DNA from: Cognatilysobacter tabacisoli
GTDB taxonomy: Bacteria > Pseudomonadota > Gammaproteobacteria > Xanthomonadales > Xanthomonadaceae
NCBI RefSeq assembly: GCF_003586305.1
Contig: NZ_QXJI01000001.1
Location: 1,054,001 to 1,118,000 of the forward strand
DNA: 64,000 nucleotides
Direction of reading: 5' to 3'
Part shown: positions 53,150 to 61,123 of the stretch, one piece after another
Position numbering within the stretch: position 1 is the stretch's first letter
How the letters are laid out: each line of letters begins with the position of its first letter
The notes under the pieces: generated by a model
Databases searched by the model: none
Told to the model about the DNA's origin: nothing
Seen by the model: the letters and a program-made list of their open reading frames with translations, nothing else
Program-made: the position numbers and the translations under genes

Positions 53150-53611
53150 TCAGGTCGACTGCCAGGGCCGCACCACCAGCAGCGCGCCGACCGCCACCAG
53201 CACCACGCCGACGATCCGCAGGGCGTCGGCCGGCTTCGGCGCGGTCAGCACGCCGAAGTGGTCGAGCACCAGCGAGCCGGCGATCTGCCCGAACACCACC
53301 AGGCACACCAGCGCCGCCGCGCCCAGCCGCGGCACCAGCAGCGTCGCCCCGACTACGAACACGGCACCGATGACGCCGCCGAGCCAGGCCCACGCCGGCA
53401 CCGACCCGACCATGCGCGCGTCGGGCAGCGCGGTGCGCGTGGCGAGCAGCGCGGTGGTCAGCACCAGCGTGCCGACCAGGAACGAGATCAGCGACGCGAG
53501 CAGCGGGCCGTGGGTGAGCTGACCGAGGCGCGCGTTGATCAGCGCCTGCAGCGGCAGCAGCGCGCCGATCACCACGGCAAAAGCGATTGCGGCCAGGACC
53601 GAAGGGGACAT
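53150..53611 (-). CDS. DMT-superfamily transporter (DUF606/YdcZ-like)
   Basis: A 153-residue, four-or-five-helix DUF606 protein, half the size of EamA transporters, hence a dimer. 'IGALLPLQALINARLGQLTHGPLLASLISFLVG' is the family hallmark, followed by 'WLGGVIGAVFVVGATLLVPRLGAAALVCLVVFGQIAGSLVLDHFG'. Substrate unknown. The ATG at 53611 has a GGAG site at nine bases, which favours it over an upstream GTG. It is convergent with the lipoprotein gene, 21 bases apart. Confidence 0.88.
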   Translation of the reverse strand: MSPSVLAAIAFAVVIGALLPLQALINARLGQLTHGPLLASLISFLVGTLVLTTALLATRTALPDARMVGSVPAWAWLGGVIGAVFVVGATLLVPRLGAAALVCLVVFGQIAGSLVLDHFGVLTAPKPADALRIVGVVLVAVGALLVVRPWQST

Positions 53612-53711
53612 CGTGCGCACTCCAGTGATCAGGACCGCAGTCTAGGTGCTGGGAGGCGCGACGGCGCACGCGCGGGGGCGCGTGCGCACGGGCACAGGCA
53701 GCGGCAGCGGG

Positions 53712-54371
53712 CTAGGCCTGCTCGAAGCGGTCGACCTCATCGAGCAGGCGGTCGACGCCGAGCAGCGTCGCCCCAATGCTCGAGCGCTTCAGTCCGGCCC
53801 GGAGCGGCTCGCGCACGCTCGCCGGCGCCAGCGTCAGCAGCCAGACCGTCAGCGCCAATCCGAATCCGCCGAAGGCGAGCCAGGCCAGCACCAGTCGCGG
53901 CTTGACCGCCCACAGATCGACCCCCAGCGCGACGTCGAACAGCACCAGCGCCATCGCGATCCACAGCAGCCAGTGCGAGAGGCCCAGCCACGGCGCGATG
54001 CGGGCCCGCCAGCCCTTGAGGTAGCCGACATAGCGCTGCACCTGCAACACCGGACCAGCCAGCTGCACGCGCATCGCCACCAGCGCCTCGAGGATGCCCG
54101 ACGCCGCCAGCGCCACTCCGTAGAGGTGCAGTGCGATGCCGCTCCACAGCAGGGCGGGCTGCCCACGGTGGGCGATCCAGTACGGCGCGATCCACGCCAC
54201 GAGCGCCACCGCCAACGCAATCTGCACCGCGCGGCACGCCATGAACCAGCGCAGCCGCGTGCGAACCCGGTCCACCTGCCGCTGCGCGAGCAGCTCGCGG
54301 TTGACCGCCTCCTGCCGCAGCAGGCGCTCCTCGAGCGCATGCCAGCCGGCCTTCATTTCATCGAGTTCCAT
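53712..54371 (-). CDS. membrane protein partnered with ECF sigma factor
   Basis: A 219-residue protein. A hydrophilic helical N-terminus (~1-38, with a coil 'MKAGWHALEERLLRQEAVNRELLAQRQVDRVR') precedes four membrane helices and a short tail. It lies 22 bases downstream of an ECF sigma gene, the place for an anti-sigma factor. No zinc anti-sigma (ZAS) motif HxxxCxxC occurs, so if it is an anti-sigma factor it is of a different type. A strong AGGAGA site precedes the ATG. Confidence 0.75.
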   Translation of the reverse strand: MELDEMKAGWHALEERLLRQEAVNRELLAQRQVDRVRTRLRWFMACRAVQIALAVALVAWIAPYWIAHRGQPALLWSGIALHLYGVALAASGILEALVAMRVQLAGPVLQVQRYVGYLKGWRARIAPWLGLSHWLLWIAMALVLFDVALGVDLWAVKPRLVLAWLAFGGFGLALTVWLLTLAPASVREPLRAGLKRSSIGATLLGVDRLLDEVDRFEQA

Positions 54372-54393
54372 GGTGTTCTCCTGGCAAGCCCGG

Positions 54394-54903
54394 TCAGCGC
54401 GCGTCACGGATGCGCTGCTTGAGGCGGCTGATCTTCGTGGATACGTTGGTTTCGGTGAGGCCGAGCACGTCGGCGATCTCGCGGTGGCTGCGCTCGTCGA
54501 GGTAGAGCAGCAGCAGCGCACGGTCGAGCGCGCCCTGCCGCGCGATGAATCGCTGCAGGCGCTCGAGCCGCGGGTCGTCGTCGAGTGGCGCGCCCTCGTC
54601 GACGGCGTCGTGCACCTCAGGATCGAGCGGGACGAAGTGCCGGCGACGGCGCGCGTTGCTGCGCACGAACGAGATCGCGGTGTTCAAGGCCACGCGGTAC
54701 ATCCACGTGCTGAACAGCTGGTCGGCGCGGTACGAGGGCCATGCGCGCCAGAGCTGGGCGGCGATTTCCTGCGCCAGCTCCGCGCGGTCGTCGGGGTCGC
54801 GGCAGTAGGTGTGCGCGACCTTGAACACGACGGCACGGTGCGCGGCCAGGCGCTGTTCGAACTCGTCCCGCAACGCCGACTCCATTGGTTCCACCAGCTC
54901 CAT
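54394..54903 (-). CDS. ECF-type RNA polymerase sigma factor
   Basis: A 169-residue sigma-70 family protein. Region 2: 'RAVVFKVAHTYCRDPDDRAELAQEIAAQLWRAWPSYRADQLFSTWMYRVALNTAISFVR', with the WMYRVALN promoter-melting block; region 4: 'ALDRALLLLYLDERSHREIADVLGLTETNVSTKISRLKQRI' with a helix-turn-helix. It directs RNA polymerase to a set of stress or envelope genes. The adjacent downstream membrane protein is a candidate regulator of its activity. The 297-base gap upstream holds a hairpin (55001-55027) but no clear promoter. Confidence 0.9.
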   Translation of the reverse strand: MELVEPMESALRDEFEQRLAAHRAVVFKVAHTYCRDPDDRAELAQEIAAQLWRAWPSYRADQLFSTWMYRVALNTAISFVRSNARRRRHFVPLDPEVHDAVDEGAPLDDDPRLERLQRFIARQGALDRALLLLYLDERSHREIADVLGLTETNVSTKISRLKQRIRDAR

Positions 54904-55200
54904 GATGCCCCCGGTTACCGGCGCCACGCGCGCCGCACCCCCCATGGTTCGCCGGGAGGGGCGATTCCTCACACCCGATCTGCCGATGTCCTGCGATCCA
55001 TCGGCGGCGCGGCCATGCCGCCGCCGAAGGCGCCGCGCGCCACGCGGTGCCGACCCGCCCCGCATACGGCGCGAGCCACGCGAGAAGCATCCGGCGCTTG
55101 GGTCCACGCGCGGCCGACGCCACGTTCACCGCGCGGCTCCTATACCGGTCAGGCGCGCGGACGGGCGCGCGCCCCTCCCCCACACGGGAACGACAACCGC

Positions 55201-55683
55201 ATGGACACCCCCGAGCAGCTCGAACAGAAATTCTGGAAGGCCCTGAAATCCGACCGCACGCTGATGCTCGGCGTCGACGGCGTCGAGGACGGCCACTCGC
55301 GGCCGATGACCGCGCAGGTCGAAGGCGAACGCGGGCCGATCTGGTTCTTCACCGGCAAGCCCAACGCCGTGGTCGAGCACCTGTCGCAGAACCGCCGCGC
55401 GATCGCCGCGTTCAGCGCGAAGGACCACTCGCTGTTCGCCAGCATCAGCGGCAACCTGGTGGTCGACAACGACCGCGCCGTGATCGACCGCCTGTGGAAC
55501 CCGTTCATCGCCGCGTGGTTCGACGGCAAGCACGACCCCAAGCTGGTTCTGCTGCGCTTCGATGCCGAACACGCCGAGATCTGGTTGAACGAGAACAGCC
55601 TGCTGGCCGGCGTGAAAATGCTGCTCGGTGTGGATCCGAAGCGCGACTACGCGGACAAGAACGCCGAGGTCGACCTGACCTGA
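55201..55683 (+). CDS. general stress protein 26-like FMN-binding protein
   Basis: A 160-residue protein of the pyridoxamine-phosphate-oxidase-like split-barrel fold. 'ALKSDRTLMLGVDG', 'HSRPMTAQVEGERGPIWFFTGKPNA' and 'HSLFASISGNLVVDNDRAVIDRLWNPFIAAWFDGKHDPKLVLLRFDAEHAEIW' match the general stress protein 26 / PNPOx-like group. It should bind FMN or a related flavin and may act in oxidative or general stress. It diverges from the ECF sigma gene, which could control it. Ends before a strong hairpin (55729-55756). Confidence 0.88.
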   Translation: MDTPEQLEQKFWKALKSDRTLMLGVDGVEDGHSRPMTAQVEGERGPIWFFTGKPNAVVEHLSQNRRAIAAFSAKDHSLFASISGNLVVDNDRAVIDRLWNPFIAAWFDGKHDPKLVLLRFDAEHAEIWLNENSLLAGVKMLLGVDPKRDYADKNAEVDLT

Positions 55684-55728
55684 TCGTCGCGAGGCGGGCC
55701 CTCCCCTCGCCGACCTTCCTCCCGAACG

Positions 55729-55756
55729 ACGACGCCCGGCCTGAGCCGGGCGTCGT
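55729..55756. terminator. 12-bp perfect hairpin between convergent genes
   Basis: ACGACGCCCGGC and GCCGGGCGTCGT pair perfectly around a CTGA loop, 45 bases after the stress protein stop and 20 bases before the stop of the convergent gene. There is no T-tract; likely a bidirectional terminator of the GC-rich type. Confidence 0.55.
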
Positions 55757-55776
55757 GCGTTACGACTGGCGGTGCA

Positions 55777-57141
55777 TCAGCCGTACGGCTGGAACCCGAG
55801 GATCGCCTGCAGCACGGCCCCGAGGATCGAGTAGCTGCCGTTGTCGTAGCGACCGTAGCGGTAGCCGCGGTTGTAACCGTCCTCGTAGCCGCGGCGGAAG
55901 CCCTGGCGGAAGTAGTAGTTGTACTCCGCGCGGCTGACGTAATAGCCGTGGTAACCGTAGTTGGCGTCGAGGTAGGCGAAGTTGCCGCGGTAGTCCGGCC
56001 GCCAGCCGTCGAGGTAGTCGGCCCGGCCGGCCCGTGCGCCCTGCTCGTAGCCGTAGCGCACGGCCTGGCGGAGCACGTCCGCCGCGTACTGGTTGACCTG
56101 GTAGTAGCGCCCGTCGCGGACGTAGCGGTAGCGGACCGGCGCCCAGTAGTACGGGTCGTAGTCGTAGCCGCGGTACTGCGCGTCCCAGCGGCGCTGCAGG
56201 TCGCGCTGGCGATCCCAGTACAGCTGCTGGTAGCGGTACTGCTGCAGGCGGCGCTGCTGCTGCAGCACGGCGATGCGCTGGCGTTCGCTCGCCTGGCGGG
56301 AGGCGAGGTACCGGCGGTAGTCGTCCGAGCGCTGGCGCTCGATCGCGATGCGCTGGCGGCGCTCCTGTTCGGACACGCGCGCGCGCACGTCCTCGCGCAC
56401 GTCGCGACGGATTTCGCGGCGCTCGTCGCGCAGCTCCGCGCGGCGCTCGAGGCCGTCGCGTTCGCCACGTTCACGTTCGATGCGGTCGGCGGCGCCGACG
56501 CGGAGCTGCCGCTCGGCATCGGCCGCGCGCGCGCGACGGTCGTCGATCCGCGCCCGGTCGGCCTGGGCGGCCTCGCGACGGCGCTCGGCCTGCCGGGCCA
56601 GCTCTTCGCGCCGGGCCACCTCGCGCACCGCCTCGCCGTCGCGCTGGCGCGTGGCCTCGCGGATCGCCTGCTGGCGTGCGCGCTGCTCGGCCTCTCGCTG
56701 CTGCTGGGTCGCGCGCAGCTGTTCGATCCGGCCGGCGTCCTGACGCCGCTCGGCGCGCTGCTCGGCGCGCAGCGCCTGCTCGCGCTGGCGGTCGCGGGCC
56801 TCGGCACCTTCGCGCTGCGCCTGCATCCGCTGTTCCATCTGTTCGCGCTGCGCCGCCCGCGCCTGCTGTCGCTCGGCCTGCTCGGCGCGCTGCGCCGCAA
56901 CCGCCTGCTCGCGCTGGCGCGCTTGGCCCTGCTCGCGTTCGGCCTGCGCGGCCTGCTGGCTGGCGAGCGCCTGCTCGCGGCGCGAACGCTCGTTGCCGTC
57001 GCGCTCGCGCGCGGCGCGGCGCTCTTCGGACTGCTCGTCGCGGTCACCGCGGCCGCGCGGGCCGTCCTGCGCAAGCGCCGGCGCGGTCACCGCGAACACC
57101 ATCGCCAGGGCGACGGCGCGGGACAGCTTCTGCATGGTCAT
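55777..57141 (-). CDS. exported Arg/Glu/Gln coiled-coil protein with Tyr-rich C-terminus
   Basis: A 454-residue exported protein with signal (MTMQKLSRAVALAMVFAVTAPALAQ) and a GGAG site. Residues ~28-300 are a biased helix of Arg, Glu, Gln and Ala (e.g. 'ERRAARERDGNERSRREQALASQQAAQAEREQ'), a long coiled coil. Residues ~305-450 are Tyr/Gly/Arg-rich, with repeats such as 'YGYEQGARAGRADYLDGW' and 'RQGFRRGYEDGYNRGYRYG', ending AILGFQPYG. It may be an envelope structural or adhesive protein. I know no function; similar 'RGYxDGYNxGY' tails occur in hypothetical proteins of soil bacteria. Confidence 0.72.
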   Translation of the reverse strand: MTMQKLSRAVALAMVFAVTAPALAQDGPRGRGDRDEQSEERRAARERDGNERSRREQALASQQAAQAEREQGQARQREQAVAAQRAEQAERQQARAAQREQMEQRMQAQREGAEARDRQREQALRAEQRAERRQDAGRIEQLRATQQQREAEQRARQQAIREATRQRDGEAVREVARREELARQAERRREAAQADRARIDDRRARAADAERQLRVGAADRIERERGERDGLERRAELRDERREIRRDVREDVRARVSEQERRQRIAIERQRSDDYRRYLASRQASERQRIAVLQQQRRLQQYRYQQLYWDRQRDLQRRWDAQYRGYDYDPYYWAPVRYRYVRDGRYYQVNQYAADVLRQAVRYGYEQGARAGRADYLDGWRPDYRGNFAYLDANYGYHGYYVSRAEYNYYFRQGFRRGYEDGYNRGYRYGRYDNGSYSILGAVLQAILGFQPYG

Positions 57142-57345
57142 GTCGTTTCTCCACGGGGCCGCGTGCTGCGACCAGGCCTGCAGTGAAGCGCCGACGCACT
57201 TAACCCACCATGAGAAATCACGTCGCCATCACGACCGTTCAGCGGCCAGCCGGCCTGCCGCTCGTTGCCGTCGAATCCCGCGTTCGCCGTTCGTCATACC
57301 GGGTGGGCGGCCCCGCCCGCACACCCACAAGCCGAGGAGTTGCGC

Positions 57346-57720
57346 ATGAAGACCAATCCCGTCGTCTGGTTCGAGCTGTACGTCCAGGACATGGCGCGCG
57401 CCCGCGCCTTCTACGAAACCGTGCTTGCCACGCGGCTGGAGCCGCTGGAAGGGCCCGACCTCGAGATGCTGGCGTTTCCCGGCAGCATGGAGCCCACCGG
57501 CGGTTGTTCCGGCGCGCTGGTGCGCATGGACGGGGTGCCGTCCGGTCCTGGCGGGACGCTCGTGTACTTCACCTGCGACGACTGCGCGGTCGAGACGGCG
57601 CGCGTGGTTGCCGCCGGCGGCCGCGTGCACCGCGACAAGATGTCGATCGGCCAGTACGGGTTCTGCTCGCTCGCCTACGACACCGAGGGCAACCTGTTCG
57701 GCCTGCACTCGATGGCGTGA
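57346..57720 (+). CDS. VOC-family (glyoxalase/bleomycin-resistance-like) protein
   Basis: A 124-residue VOC-fold protein: 'VVWFELYVQDMARARAFYETVL' is the glyoxalase/BRP entry, and 'GGTLVYFTCDDCAVETARVVAAGGRVHRDKMSIGQYGFCSLAYDTEGNLFGLHS' the second beta-alpha-beta module with Glu and His metal positions. Family members are glyoxalases, dioxygenases and antibiotic-binding proteins; this one is unspecific. The GAGGAG ribosome site and the ATG at 57346 are clear. It converges with the DUF1456 gene. Confidence 0.9.
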   Translation: MKTNPVVWFELYVQDMARARAFYETVLATRLEPLEGPDLEMLAFPGSMEPTGGCSGALVRMDGVPSGPGGTLVYFTCDDCAVETARVVAAGGRVHRDKMSIGQYGFCSLAYDTEGNLFGLHSMA

Positions 57721-57741
57721 CGCTCGGCGCGCGCGGCGCCC

Positions 57742-57762
57742 CGCGGCAGCTCAGCTGCCGCG
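57742..57762. terminator. 9-bp perfect hairpin over the DUF1456 stop codon
   Basis: CGCGGCAGC and GCTGCCGCG pair around a TCA loop that is the complement of the DUF1456 stop codon. It stands 22 bases after the VOC gene stop. No T-tract; likely a shared terminator. Confidence 0.45.
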
Positions 57763-58221
57763 CGAGCGCAGCGTCAGGCCCTTGAGGAAGTTGCGCAGCA
57801 GCTGGTCGCCGCAGCGGCGGAAGTTCTTGTGCCCGGGCTGGCGGAACAGCGCCGACAGCTCCGGCTTGGACACCGGGAAGCCGGCGTCGGCGAAGGCCTG
57901 GTGCATGTCGACGTCCTTGAGCTCGAACGCCACGCGCAGCTTCTTCAGCACCACGTTGTTGTTGACCCGCGTCTCGACCGGGCGCGGCGGCACGCTCGGG
58001 TCGCGGCCGCGGTAGTGCACGATCAGGCCATCGAGGAAATGCGTGAGCACCGCATTGCTGCACTCGGCGTAGCCCTCGTCGTCGTCCTTCTTCAGGAACG
58101 CCTGCACGTCCGCCTTCTCGATCGGGAATGCCGGATCGGCCAGCTGCACGATCTCGACGACCTTGCCGTCGCTGAGGTCGAGCATGTAGCGGATCGCGCG
58201 CAGGACGTCGTTATTGATCAT
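57751..58221 (-). CDS. DUF1456 family protein (YehS-like)
   Basis: A 156-residue protein with two DUF1456 repeats: 'MINNDVLRAIRYMLDLSDGKVVEIVQLA' and 'RVNNNVVLKKLRVAFELKDVDMHQAFADAGFPVSKPELSALFRQPGHKNFRRCGDQLLRNFLKGL'. The repeat is 'NNDxLRxLRxxFxLxDxxx' with a 'C..' and 'FLxGL' end; the family is common and uncharacterised, possibly nucleic-acid or protein binding. No signal. It is convergent with the VOC gene and read away from the M13 peptidase gene's terminator. Confidence 0.9.
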   Translation of the reverse strand: MINNDVLRAIRYMLDLSDGKVVEIVQLADPAFPIEKADVQAFLKKDDDEGYAECSNAVLTHFLDGLIVHYRGRDPSVPPRPVETRVNNNVVLKKLRVAFELKDVDMHQAFADAGFPVSKPELSALFRQPGHKNFRRCGDQLLRNFLKGLTLRSRGS

Positions 58222-58264
58222 GCGCGCATTCTACGCGGGCCGGCCGCCGCGCCCCACAGACAAG

Positions 58265-58312
58265 AAAAAACGGCCGGACCGGCACCCGCGAATGCGAGCG
58301 CCGACCCGGCCG
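58265..58312 (-). terminator. Rho-independent terminator of the M13 peptidase gene
   Basis: On the minus strand a 13-base stem (58300-58312 with 58271-58283, including two G-U pairs) is followed by six T (58265-58270). It stands 22 bases beyond the peptidase stop codon at 58334. This is the clearest terminator in the window. Confidence 0.85.
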
Positions 58313-58333
58313 CGTGTGGCCTACCGCACGCCG

Positions 58334-60466
58334 TTACCAGATCCGGACGCGATCCTCGGGGGCGATGTACAGCGGGTCGTTCTTGCTGACGCTGAACGCG
58401 TCGTACCAGGCATCGATGTTGCGCAGCGGCGCGAACGCACGGATCTGGCCCGGCGAATGCGGGCCGTTGACCAGCTGCTGGCGCAGCGCGTCATCGCGCC
58501 ACAGCGTGCGCCACACCTGCGCCCAGCCCATGAACAGGCGCTGCTCGCCGCTGAAGCCGTCGATCGCCGGCGCCGGCTTGCCGGCGAGCGAACGGCGGTA
58601 CGCCTCGAGCGCCATCGTCAGGCCGCCGAGGTCGCCGATGTTCTCGCCCATCGCCACCTTGCCGTTGATGCGCATGCCCGGCAGCGTCGGGAACTCGTAC
58701 GACTCGTACTGCCCACCGAGGCGAGCGGCCTGCGCCTCGAACTTGGCCGCATCCTCGGCCGTCCACCAGTCGCGCAGCAGGCCCTTGCCGTCGGACTTGC
58801 GGCCCTGGTCGTCGAAGCCGTGGATGATCTCGTGGCCGATCACGCCGCCGATCGCGCCGTAGTTGACCGCCGGGTCGGCCGCCGGGTCGAAGAACGGCGG
58901 CTGCAGGATCGCGGCCGGGAACACGATCTCGTTCTTCACCGACGAGTAGTACGCGTTGACCGTCTGCGGGGTCATGCCCCACTCCCCCTTGTCGACCGGC
59001 TGGCCGATGCGCGCGCGGCGGTAGTCCCACTCGAACTTGCGGGCGCGCTCGGCATTGCCGAACGTGTCGCCGTTGACGACCTGCAGCCCGCTGTAGTCGC
59101 GCCACGTGTCCGGGTGGCCGATCTTCAGGCCGAAGTTCTGCAGCTTGGCCTTGGCCTCGGTCTTGGTCGCCGGGCTCATCCACGCGAGCGCGTCGAGCCG
59201 CGCGCCCATCGCCGTCTTCACGTTGGCGACCAGCGCGTCCATCTTGGCCTTCGAGTCGGCCGGGAAGTAGAGCTTCACGTAGTCGCGGCCGATCGCCTCG
59301 CCCATCGCGCCTTCCGCCAGCGCGACGCCGCGCTTCCAGCGGTCGCGCTGCTCGGGCTGGCCGTTGAGGAACTTGCTGCGGAACTCGAACTCCGCGTCGA
59401 CGAACGCCTTCGACAGCAGCGGCGCGGCGTCGTCGACGGTGTGGAACGCCTGCCATGCCTTCAGCGTCTCGAGGTCGGTGTCGGCGAACACTGCGGCGAT
59501 CTTCGGGAACGCGGTGTTCTGGCGCAGCACGGCGCGGTCGGCCTGGGCGACGCCGGCGGCCGTCAGGTACGTGGCCCACGGGAAGCCCGGGGCCTGCGCA
59601 GCCAGCTCGGCCGGCGTCACCGGGTTGTAGGTCTTGTCGCGGTCGCGGCTCTCGGCGCGGGTCCAGTGCGCCTGGGCGATGCGGGTCTCCATCGCCACGA
59701 TCGCCGCCGCGTTCTCCTGCGGCTTCGGCCAGCCCGCGAGGCCCAGCATCTGCGCGATGTAGGCCTGGTAGCGCTCGCGCTGCGGCTTGAACTTGTCCTC
59801 CAGGTACATCTGGCGGTCGCTCAGGCCCAGGCCCGACTGGCCCATGTACAGCGCGTAGCGGTCCGGGTTGCGCGCGTCGTCGGACACCGACACGCCGAAG
59901 AAGCTGCCACCGAAGCCGCCATTGCGCTTGCCCATCAGCGCGGCCATGCCGTCCTTGTCCTTGACCGCGCGGATCGCGGCCAGGTGAGGCGCCAGCGGCT
60001 TGGCGCCGAGCGCCTCGATCGCCGCCTCGTCCATGAAGCCGCGGTACATCGCCGCGATCTTGGCCTGATCGCCGCCGGTGGCCGGGTCGCCGACCGGATA
60101 GCTCTCGACCAGCTGGCGCACGCGCGCCTCGGACAGGTCCCGCAGCACCGCGAAGCCGCCGTAGCTCGAGCGGTCGGCCGGGATCTGCGTGGTCGCGGCC
60201 CAGTTGCCGTTGACGTAGGCGAAGAAGTCCTCGCCCGGGCGCACGTTGCGGTTCATGCCGGCGGTGTCGATGCCCCACTCGCCCAGGCGCTTGGCGGCGA
60301 TGGCGGCCGATGCGGTACCGCCGCCGCCCGTCGTGGTGTCGGCCGTATCGAACAGCGACTGGAGCTCACAGGCGTCGTCAACGCAGGCGTGGCGATCCTG
60401 CGCCGCCAGCGGCGCGGCGAAAGCCAGCGCGACGGTGGTCGCGACGCAAAGCAGGGACTTCTTCAA
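58334..60466 (-). CDS. exported M13-family metalloendopeptidase (PepO-like)
   Basis: A 710-residue neprilysin-type enzyme. The likely start is TTG 60466, because a GGAGAG ribosome site precedes it and a classical signal peptide follows (KKSLLCVATTVALAFAAPLAAQ). 'WGIDTAGMNRNVRPGEDFFAYVNGNW' is the M13 N-domain entry. Zinc motif HEIIH is in 'GVIGHEIIHGFDDQG' with the third ligand Glu in 'GENIGDLGG'; 'NAYYSSVKNEIVFPAAILQPPFF' is the substrate-contact NAFY-type block. It is a periplasmic or secreted oligopeptidase. Ends in a strong terminator. Confidence 0.9.
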   Translation of the reverse strand: MKKSLLCVATTVALAFAAPLAAQDRHACVDDACELQSLFDTADTTTGGGGTASAAIAAKRLGEWGIDTAGMNRNVRPGEDFFAYVNGNWAATTQIPADRSSYGGFAVLRDLSEARVRQLVESYPVGDPATGGDQAKIAAMYRGFMDEAAIEALGAKPLAPHLAAIRAVKDKDGMAALMGKRNGGFGGSFFGVSVSDDARNPDRYALYMGQSGLGLSDRQMYLEDKFKPQRERYQAYIAQMLGLAGWPKPQENAAAIVAMETRIAQAHWTRAESRDRDKTYNPVTPAELAAQAPGFPWATYLTAAGVAQADRAVLRQNTAFPKIAAVFADTDLETLKAWQAFHTVDDAAPLLSKAFVDAEFEFRSKFLNGQPEQRDRWKRGVALAEGAMGEAIGRDYVKLYFPADSKAKMDALVANVKTAMGARLDALAWMSPATKTEAKAKLQNFGLKIGHPDTWRDYSGLQVVNGDTFGNAERARKFEWDYRRARIGQPVDKGEWGMTPQTVNAYYSSVKNEIVFPAAILQPPFFDPAADPAVNYGAIGGVIGHEIIHGFDDQGRKSDGKGLLRDWWTAEDAAKFEAQAARLGGQYESYEFPTLPGMRINGKVAMGENIGDLGGLTMALEAYRRSLAGKPAPAIDGFSGEQRLFMGWAQVWRTLWRDDALRQQLVNGPHSPGQIRAFAPLRNIDAWYDAFSVSKNDPLYIAPEDRVRIW

Positions 60467-60614
60467 GGTGGTCTCTCCGGATTCGAACGGGCGGGCCGGC
60501 AGCGCGCGCGCCGGCCAGGCCGACGCTGGCGCCCGCGGGCCCAACGGAGCCCCTCCCCGGGGCCGGCGTTGTTTTACCGCGTCCGGCGCGGCGGATGCAG
60601 TGCCAACGGTTGGG

Positions 60615-60971
60615 TCATTCGCACGTGGCCGATGGCAAAAACGATCGGTCCGAAAGACGGCGCCTATCACTGCCGCCGAACGCGAACACCAGGAACACGT
60701 ACTCGACCACGTAGAGCATCACGCTGCCGATCGAACCCAGGCCCAGCAGCACGCTGGCGGGGCGCCGGTCCTCGTCGTCCCAGCCGATCGCCGCCGCCGC
60801 GGCCGCCAGCGCGAAGCAGGCGACCGGCAGCCAGTGCCAGCGGCTGTCCCACGGCAGCCGCGTCGTCACGAGGATCATCCAGCCCCACCCCAGGGCCAGC
60901 GACGCCAGGGCCACCGCGATCGCGCGCGTGAACGGCAGGCGTGACGCGCCTGCGGCGTCGGACTTGCGCAT
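60615..60971 (-). CDS. hypothetical three-helix membrane protein, 118 aa
   Basis: A 118-residue protein. Hydrophobic helices at ~15-35 (FTRAIAVALASLALGWGWMIL), ~46-62 (WLPVACFALAAAAAAIGW) and ~73-96 (VLLGLGSIGSVMLYVVEYVFLVFAF), a basic start and a short polar tail 'GGSDRRRLSDRSFLPSATCE'. No family recognised. It is 148 bases upstream of the M13 gene on the same strand; the gap has no clear terminator. Confidence 0.65.
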   Translation of the reverse strand: MRKSDAAGASRLPFTRAIAVALASLALGWGWMILVTTRLPWDSRWHWLPVACFALAAAAAAIGWDDEDRRPASVLLGLGSIGSVMLYVVEYVFLVFAFGGSDRRRLSDRSFLPSATCE

Positions 60972-61123
60972 GGTCTTCCTTCGACTGTGCCCGCGATGCC
61001 CAAGGCTATCGGAGATCCGCGCGCGGGGAGAAGCGGCACCGTTCGATTTCGCGCCATGCGGGGCTGAACGCGTATACGCTTGCGCGCGGGGACGTGCACG
61101 TTGCAGGAAAGGATGCCAATTCG

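Noticed and set aside
55948-57186. long open frame antisense to the Arg/Glu-rich secreted protein
   Set aside because: It mirrors the low-complexity, high-G+C composition of the real gene on the minus strand. Its product is Leu/Ala/Arg-biased without motifs, and the minus-strand gene has a signal peptide and ribosome site.
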